From the NCBI GenBank assembly GCA_019055375.1, contig JAHQIW010005944.1, forward strand, positions 186,001 through 250,000: a stretch of DNA of 64,000 nt, given 5' to 3'. Shown here piece by piece: positions 59,201 through 64,000 of this stretch. The DNA is from Parelaphostrongylus tenuis (Eukaryota > Nematoda > Chromadorea > Rhabditida > Metastrongylidae). The notes beneath the pieces are model-generated. The model worked only from the letters and a program-made list of their open reading frames with translations, was not told the origin of the DNA and did not search any database. The translations under genes were made by a program, and so were the position numbers. Each line of letters starts with the position of its first letter. Within the stretch, counting starts at the first letter, position 1.

Positions 59201-62010
59201 ACTTAATAATTGAGAAGTAATGCACTTGTGACTGACTGATGGTTTTATAATCCAAATGAATTACTACTTATTTTTGATAAAAGTTCCAAAACGACGCCGA
59301 TGACAGACTGACATTATCGTCGATAACATCAATTGCTAGTACTTCCACAGAGGAGCGTGTCTGGCGCAGTGGTTAAAAATGTCCTGCAAGACACACGTGG
59401 TCGATGGCTTGACGTCGCGTCCAAGACTCACCAAGCCTTCCATCTCTCCGGATTTGACGAATTGATACCAAACTATCTCGGAGGGTGGTAACACTGAGTT
59501 GATCTATCGAAAGGCAACTAGGAGTAATTGTAAAGGCCACATATGCATCCAGTCACCTCCACGATACTACGACAAATGCACAGCGTATCAGTTAGGAATT
59601 AATCAACGCCAAAGGTTTATCTTTGTAGTTTTTACCGTGGCAAAGACACTATAAATCAATAGTGACTTGATATTAAATGGTGAAAGAAAGAAACTTATTG
59701 CCTTGTTCTTTTTCTTTTGTCTCAAAACTCCGCTGAATACGAAAATCATTGCAAAAGCGAGCGAAAGCTGATCATAAGTAGGACATATTCTCATTGTTGC
59801 TGGATTCTGACCATAAAAGATGTGTAAGAAGGACGACTTTATGAAATACTACAAAGAAGAATTCAGAGATATCAGAAGGATAAAGCTCTGGGCAATGACC
59901 AACCTCTGAGTGATACGCCATGCATTCAACTCCATTCATAGCATAGCAGATTGGAGAAATATCTGACTTAGACAATGACTTGCATTGGCTCACCGATGCA
60001 TCAATACTGTTGCTATCCTCTCGGACAAGTTCAGTACCAATTTGCCGGCTTCGTATGGAGTTTAAGGCTTAACCCTTTCGGGACCATGGACCCAACGACC
60101 CAACTCTTGCGTCTCCAACTCCCAGCGTGCTGCGGCTAACAGTCGCGTCTAAGCTTGGGTCGGAGAACGCAGTGGGGGTAGGTTATCGACTCTAAAGGTT
60201 TAGTGCACCTAGAGCGCGGCATCGAACCATCGGCCATGTGTGCGGCGCAAGGTACCTCTAATCACGACGAACATACGCAGTTTTTTTTTCAGAGGTGAAA
60301 TTGAATGCAAATCTGTATGATTGGAACATACTGTTACAGCCGTACAGGCATCAGTCGGATCAGTATGCGTTGCACATCCAATCGAATCCGAACCGAACGA
60401 AAACGTAACGATGTCAGCACCGAAGTTGGCACCAGTTGCTTCACAACGCTGAACAGAACGTCGAATGCCCATTCTAGCCGGCTCCAGCTAAACATCACTT
60501 GTACGTCTAAAGAACAACTAAGGAAAATTCTGTATGAAAATATGATTTCTAACGCTTTTCATGGGATCAGACGGACAGAACGAAACGCAGGCGGTAACTC
60601 GAAGCAAAAGCTCAACTCTTTACGGACCGCTATTGATCGAATTTCTCGCGCGCCGCGCGATCTTCATTATTCGACATGGATTTTTCTCTTCGTTTCGGAG
60701 AAAAACTCCACGCCTCTTGTATTCACCCTGATACTCCGTAAATTCTCTACAACTTCATATTGTTTCCGTGCAAATATAACTCTTATGAGCAAAGAAAACT
60801 CTGCGTTTGAAAAGTTATCCTTTTTTTTTCCTCTTACAGCGCACTATAGAGACGTTTTAAAAAACAAACAAATTTGGCTTCTCAATCGTCGAGATTTGTG
60901 CTGTCGAATGAGAGCTGGTGTAGTTTTGTAAAAGCGACTAAGAAATCCAGCCAAGCAAACAAAGCAAACGGTGTGAAACATAATTTTATTTTCGCTGCTA
61001 CAGTTCAGCAAAAAGGTTTTTTTTCAGAAAACAAGCACGTCGTTAAATTCGTCCAGATTTGAGCTTTGGCTAATTACTCACATCCCAATGAAAAAAATTC
61101 TGCTCAGCAAAAAAAAAAACCTCTGAAAAATCAAGAGTCGAGAAAGGTTGACTGTTTGTGGACGATAATAGTCCTTTTGACTCTCAGATTTTCAGAGGCC
61201 TTAATTTCTCTGAACAAAGCTTTTTATCAAAGATTCAAGTAATTACACAAAAACTCGAATCTCGAGGATCCGCAAATTTTGCTTGGCTTCCAAAAAGACC
61301 TTTGCAGTACGTTGCAGTAGCAAGAATAAAACTATGTTTCACACTCGGTTTGCCTGATTTGCTCAGCTAAAGTCCATGGATCGCTTCCTATTGAACTACA
61401 CTAAGCTTATTCGATAGCCCAAATCTTAGTAAATCTAAAACTAAAGATCAATCCTCAAAAAGGTTTCCAAAGCGCGCTGCAAAAGTGAAAATGAAATTGC
61501 GTTTTAAAAAAAAAGTCGTTTTCTTTGCTCATACGAGTTATATATGCGCAAAAAGTATACCAACTTGTAGAGAAAATCATGCTCTATCAGACTGATACAA
61601 AAAAAAAACCAAAGTATTTCCCGAAACGAATAAAAAAAAATCTCTGTTGAAGGACGAAAACCGCGTGCCACTGCCTGCCGACATCGATGACGCTGCTTGC
61701 CGCTCGCAAAGGGTTCGGGAGGCCTTTTTTTCTTTAGAAAAACCAAGCACATTGCCGGATTGGTCTAGCGCTAAGCTTTCGATTGATCACTTAAATTTCC
61801 AGATAGTAACTCTATTCACCGAATTAAAAAACCTCGAAAATATTGAGGGCAACAAAAACCCTCGTCGTCCAGAAAAAAGGCTTAAAAAACCGCACTTACC
61901 ACTTCGACGACAAACTGTCCGTTTACGAAAATCTCGTCGATAATGAGCAATAATAGAGTGGCCAGGAAATGAATGCGATAGGACCAATATAATCCATGAA
62001 ATTGTATCAT
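56237..62010 (-). CDS. PA-TM-RING E3 ubiquitin ligase, RNF13/goliath type (multi-exon)
   Basis: Exons, 5' to 3': 61900-62010, 60332-60448, 58396-58470, 58215-58322, 58083-58156, 57655-57763, 57460-57554, 57272-57352, 56778-56902, 56636-56711, 56345-56544 and probably 56237-56245. The total is about 393 residues; human RNF13 is a similar size. Order: a signal peptide ([17 protein letters not shown], about residues 15-31), then a protease-associated domain (about 40-165, with [12 protein letters not shown] and [11 protein letters not shown]). One membrane helix follows (about 180-198), a basic juxtamembrane linker ([11 protein letters not shown]), and a RING-H2 finger with all eight ligands: C237, C240, C255, H257, H260, C263, C275, C278. 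A Ser/Glu-rich tail ends the protein. Members sit in endosome or lysosome membranes with the RING in the cytosol and pass ubiquitin from an E2. All junctions are in phase except exon 6 to 7, and the tail has two possible ends (see findings). Exon boundaries are my reading. Confidence 0.93.
57060..57222 (-). mobile_element. SINE type A, head and body, in a RING-ligase intron
   Basis: The minus strand starts ATAGCGCAGTGGTTAGAGG (A box intact) and continues with a damaged B box, GCTCACCAAGCCTTCCATCC and GGGTCGGTGAAATG. It lies in the intron between the exons starting at 56,902 and ending at 57,272, in the same orientation as the gene. Confidence 0.7.
57829..58055. mobile_element. Foldback element in a RING-ligase intron
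   Basis: The left arm begins CCTTTGAGGACCGTGGATCC. The right arm ends with the inverse (GGGTCCACGATCCCCGAAAG). The arms, about 105 bp each, meet at GCGTGCTACTGTTAGACTC with AGCACGC on the other side, a perfect 7-bp stem at the centre. A related single-arm copy is at 60,066-60,175 (CCTTTCGGGACCATGGACCC, CAGCGTGCTGCGGC) in another intron of the same gene. Confidence 0.7.
58619..59207. mobile_element. Palindromic mariner derivative 3, inside a RING-ligase intron
   Basis: Ends TTAGGTCGCTTCGAAAG and CTTTTAAGACGACTTAA are inverted. The left arm has TTTAAAATGGAGTTGTCGTG, AACAAATTCGCTCGATATCC and CACGAATGGCGCGG. The right arm, reversed, has AACAAATTCGCTTGATGCTC and CACGAATAGCGCG, then GGACGGCTAGGAATTG. 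The arms pair over close to 290 bases with scattered mismatches. It sits between ligase exons 60,332-60,448 and 58,396-58,470. Both arms hold the transposase start, so neither can encode a transposase. Confidence 0.85.
59352..59632 (+). mobile_element. tRNA-derived SINE, type A, antisense in ligase intron
   Basis: Head TCTGGCGCAGTGGTTAAAAA with B box GGTCGATGGCTTGACGTCG, body CACCAAGCCTTCCATC then TTTGACGAATTGATACCAAA, and 3' part CCACATATGCATCCAGTCACC ending ATTAATCAACGCCAAAGG. It is full length, about 145 bp beyond the mariner palindrome. Confidence 0.75.
60066..60275 (-). mobile_element. Foldback-arm fragment followed by a SINE A head
   Basis: Positions 60,066-60,175 are related to one arm of the 57.8-58.1 kb foldback. 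Positions 60,178-60,275, on the minus strand, are the first 100 bases of SINE A (B box CCGATGGTTCGATGCCGCGC, intact). They lie immediately downstream of the second coding exon of the ligase. Confidence 0.6.
60780..61480. repeat. Interspersed repeat units in the first ligase intron
   Basis: Contains CTTACAGCGCACTATAGAG at 60,832 and GTGTGAAACATAATTTTATT with CGCTGCTACAGTTC at 60,970. An inverted unit with AATAAAACTATGTTTCACAC is at 61,325. The 208-codon open frame at 60,305-60,931 runs antisense to the second ligase exon and through this repeat, so I do not call it a gene. Confidence 0.6.
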
Positions 62011-62019
62011 TGTATCTAA

Positions 62020-62700
62020 CAGGTCCTCGAAACGATATAGAACTCTGTGTGTTGGCAATGAGGGAGATGATTAGATCACCATAAAACAGACAATCCTGAA
62101 ACACAGACGAATCGATTTTCGGAGGACAAACAAAAAAAAGAAGAGGGAGACAAGAGAAAAGAAAAAAAAGGAAAAGGAGAAAAAGAAAAAAAAGAAGACA
62201 GATAGAGGAGAGCCGTCACGACCCCTCCCTCCTAATGAATGAATGACAGAGAGACATAGGCCGATCAAGTCGATATCGATAGGATAAAGAGTAAAACGAA
62301 AGGAATGAAAACAATTTACAAGTAGAACTCGACGACGTCGGTGGAGGAGGCAAAGGGGGCTTCGATCGACAGTCAGCTGATCACCCGGCCGCTGTAACAA
62401 TCGATCGAATCGTATTGCGCGCAAGCGACGGCGACGACGACGACGACAGATCCGGAAAATCGATCCTGGATGAGACCTCGTCGTCGTCAGTCGGCACGGC
62501 CAAAGAGATCAAAACTCGGCGAAGCGATCGATACGATCGGAACGGAGTCGCGGAGCCGAACGGGAAGTACAGAGGGATTTAGTCGCGCGCGCGCGCTGTC
62601 GTCGTCGTCGTCGACTCGACGAGGCGAGGACAGAGATCATCGCCACTTCAGTGCGGGGGTGGAACCTAGGGCGACATTTTCGCCATGGTCCACATTATTT
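62020..62700 (-). promoter_or_regulatory. Upstream region of the RING ligase: purine tract and CpG-rich CGA repeats
   Basis: Directly 5' of the ATG at 62,010. A run of AG-rich sequence (62,125-62,205 on the plus strand, so a polypyrimidine tract in the sense strand) is followed by a CpG-dense block (62,325-62,640) with CGACGACGACGACGAC and GTCGTCGTCGTCGTCGAC runs and GCGCGCGCGC. No clear TATA box. Position and composition fit a promoter or 5' UTR; the transcription start cannot be placed. Open frames here are compositional. Confidence 0.45.
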
Positions 62701-62828
62701 TTCTGACCCAGTTCCTATGAACCACTTATTCGCCTTCAAAATCAACACTTTACAACGACTCTTGGCAATCAAGTATTTTTCGGTGATTGTGTGAAAACAT
62801 ACAGTTGTTAAGGAAAACTTATTCCGGT

Positions 62829-63145
62829 GAGCGCACGTGGCGCAGTGGTTGGAGGTGCTCTGTGTGGCACACAAGGTCGATGGTTCCATCTCGCGCTCAT
62901 GGTTAAGCCACCCATCCCTCCGGAGTCAGCAAATTGCTACCAGACTGATTTCAGACTTGTCTGGAAGGACTAGGAGCACTGACTCGATTCACCGGGAGGC
63001 TACCGTGAGTCATTGTAATGACCACATATGCATTCGATCACCTCACCCAAAAAAACTGGAAAAAATAAAATTGAAATCGAAGACGAATGCATCGCGCATC
63101 CCTCAGGGATTGATCAACGCCGAGAGCTTTATTCTTTATCATTCC
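62829..63145 (+). mobile_element. tRNA-derived SINE, type A, full length
   Basis: A-box region GTGGCGCAGTGGTTGGAGG and B box GATGGTTCCATCTCGCGC, body GCCACCCATCCCTCCGGAG and CAAATTGCTACCAGACTG, and 3' part CCACATATGCATTCGATCACC. It ends GATTGATCAACGCCGAGAGC then TTTATTCTTTA. This copy shows the full roughly 315-bp unit most clearly. Confidence 0.8.
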
Positions 63146-63338
63146 GTCGGTTGGTTAACGTTTCGACGTGTTTTCATTTTCTTCGGAGCATACTGATGTG
63201 AGCCGATGCTAAATCGGTGCTCTTCCGTGGACCCACAGAAGATCGACTCCAACGACGTGGAGCATCGTCTCGGATCAATCTGCCTCGAAGAAGACGAAAT
63301 ACGTCGCGACGTCAGCCGAGCAGATACATGTTTTCTTC

Positions 63339-63605
63339 GCGTCAGACGGGATTTGAACCCACAGTTCAATTAGTCCAGGAGCGCATGCTCTAACACTGTT
63401 TCACCACCGATGTCTGTTTTGACACACCATTCTTTCTACGCTACAACACATCTAACTGTCAGCGATCAACCGTCAACGGTTGTAGCATAGAAGGAGTGGT
63501 GTTAAAATAGAAATCAGTGGTGCAAGGGATACAGCACGCGCTCCTCGATTGGGTGAAATGCGGGTTCAAGTCCCTCCTGACGCAAAGTTTTGCACATCAC
63601 TCTAC
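63339..63605. mobile_element. Foldback element built from two tRNA-like units
   Basis: The left arm is a minus-oriented type B unit (GCGTCAGACGGGATTTGAAC, then GCATGCTCTAACACTG). The right arm is the plus-oriented unit (CAGCACGCGCTCCTCG, GCGGGTTCAAGTCCCTCCTG, ACGCAAAGTTTTGCACATC). The arms pair for about 105 bases, including CTTTCTACGCTACAAC with GTTGTAGCATAGAAGG, around a loop of about 30 bases. Each arm retains a recognisable pol III B box. Confidence 0.78.
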
Positions 63606-63738
63606 CTTACTGGTCATCTCAAAACATCATGCCACCGCTAATGGCGGTTTGATAAAACGCATCCCGTCTTAGTTTTATTTATCAACTTTGTGCTTTCGCT
63701 CAATCACCAAGGAATATATTGACGGATATACAATGCCG

Positions 63739-64000
63739 AGAGCGCATGTGGCGCAGTGGTTAGAGGTGCTCTGCGTCGCACACGAGGTCAATGGTTCGAT
63801 CTCGCCCTTATGGCTCATCAGCCATCCATCCCTCCGAAGTCGATAAAATGGTACCAGACTGGTCCTCAGGCTTTGAAAGGATAAGCAGCCTGACTTGGTT
63901 CAGCCTGACTTGGTTCAGCGGGTGGCCACCGCGAGTCATTGTAAAGGCCAGATATGCGTTCAGTTCACCTCAGACGAAATTAAAAATTGAAGATGATTGC
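63739..64000 (+). mobile_element. tRNA-derived SINE, type A, cut by window end
   Basis: It has the best internal promoter of the family: GTGGCGCAGTGGTTAGAGG at 63,748 and GGTTCGATC at 63,793, about 45 bases apart. The body contains a 15-16 base tandem duplication (AGCCTGACTTGGTTC) near 63,890-63,920 not seen in other copies. The 3' end lies outside the window. Confidence 0.8.

Noticed and set aside
60305..60931. Longest plus-strand open frame (208 codons)
   Set aside because: It is antisense to the second coding exon of the RING ligase and then runs through interspersed repeat sequence.
61787..62104. 105-codon minus-strand frame
   Set aside because: Overlaps ligase exon 1 in another frame; the signal-peptide frame with a GTAAGT donor fits the gene.
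63739..63815. Functional tRNA gene
   Set aside because: A and B boxes are good, but no cloverleaf with an anticodon arm forms and the same head is attached to a SINE body in other copies.

Overview
This window looks like AT-rich nuclear DNA from a parasitic roundworm. Strongylid or hookworm-like (clade V) is my inference, from short introns with TTTTCAG-type acceptors, mariner, RTE and Penelope-type elements, an F-box family remnant, and very dense short interspersed repeats. There is no bacterial-style gene packing, no operon, no rRNA and no CRISPR. Most open frames under 110 codons are chance openings; real coding sequence was found by following splice sites and protein motifs.

Left third (1-31 kb): the window opens inside the 3' end of an RTE-type LINE, which is repeated 47 kb further on. 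Two tandem degenerate F-box genes follow on the minus strand (3.6-4.7 and 7.1-7.8 kb); the first keeps five splice-consistent exons and one premature TGA. Two Penelope-like retroelement copies point away from each other (12.5-14.1 minus, 15.4-16.1 plus). Four mariner transposase 3' fragments lie between 11 and 21.3 kb. A possible LTR-element end with an unassigned ORF is at 21.8-22.8 kb, and an unknown ORF broken by one TGA is at 24.6-25.0 kb.

Middle (31-50 kb): a 56-bp tandem array, tRNA-derived SINEs of at least three types, foldback elements, a long degenerate satellite-like repeat, and several direct duplications. The one coding candidate with good splice evidence is a terminal exon of an unrecognised gene at 41.5 kb.

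Right third (50-64 kb): this holds the one clear host gene, a minus-strand PA-TM-RING E3 ubiquitin ligase of the RNF13/goliath type. It has about twelve exons from 62,010 down to 56,237, with signal peptide, protease-associated domain, one membrane helix, RING-H2 finger and an acidic serine-rich tail. A CpG-rich segment lies just upstream. Its introns are filled with SINEs and foldback elements.

The most unusual signal is three copies of a mariner derivative (50.7-51.9, 52.8-53.35 and 58.6-59.2 kb). Each is a near-complete palindrome: both arms carry the terminal repeat plus the start of the transposase gene, in opposite orientation. One lies inside an intron of the RING ligase, so its transcript should fold into a long double-stranded RNA matching the transposase gene. 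tRNA-like foldback elements at 37.8-38.2 and 63.3-63.6 kb have a similar hairpin design.
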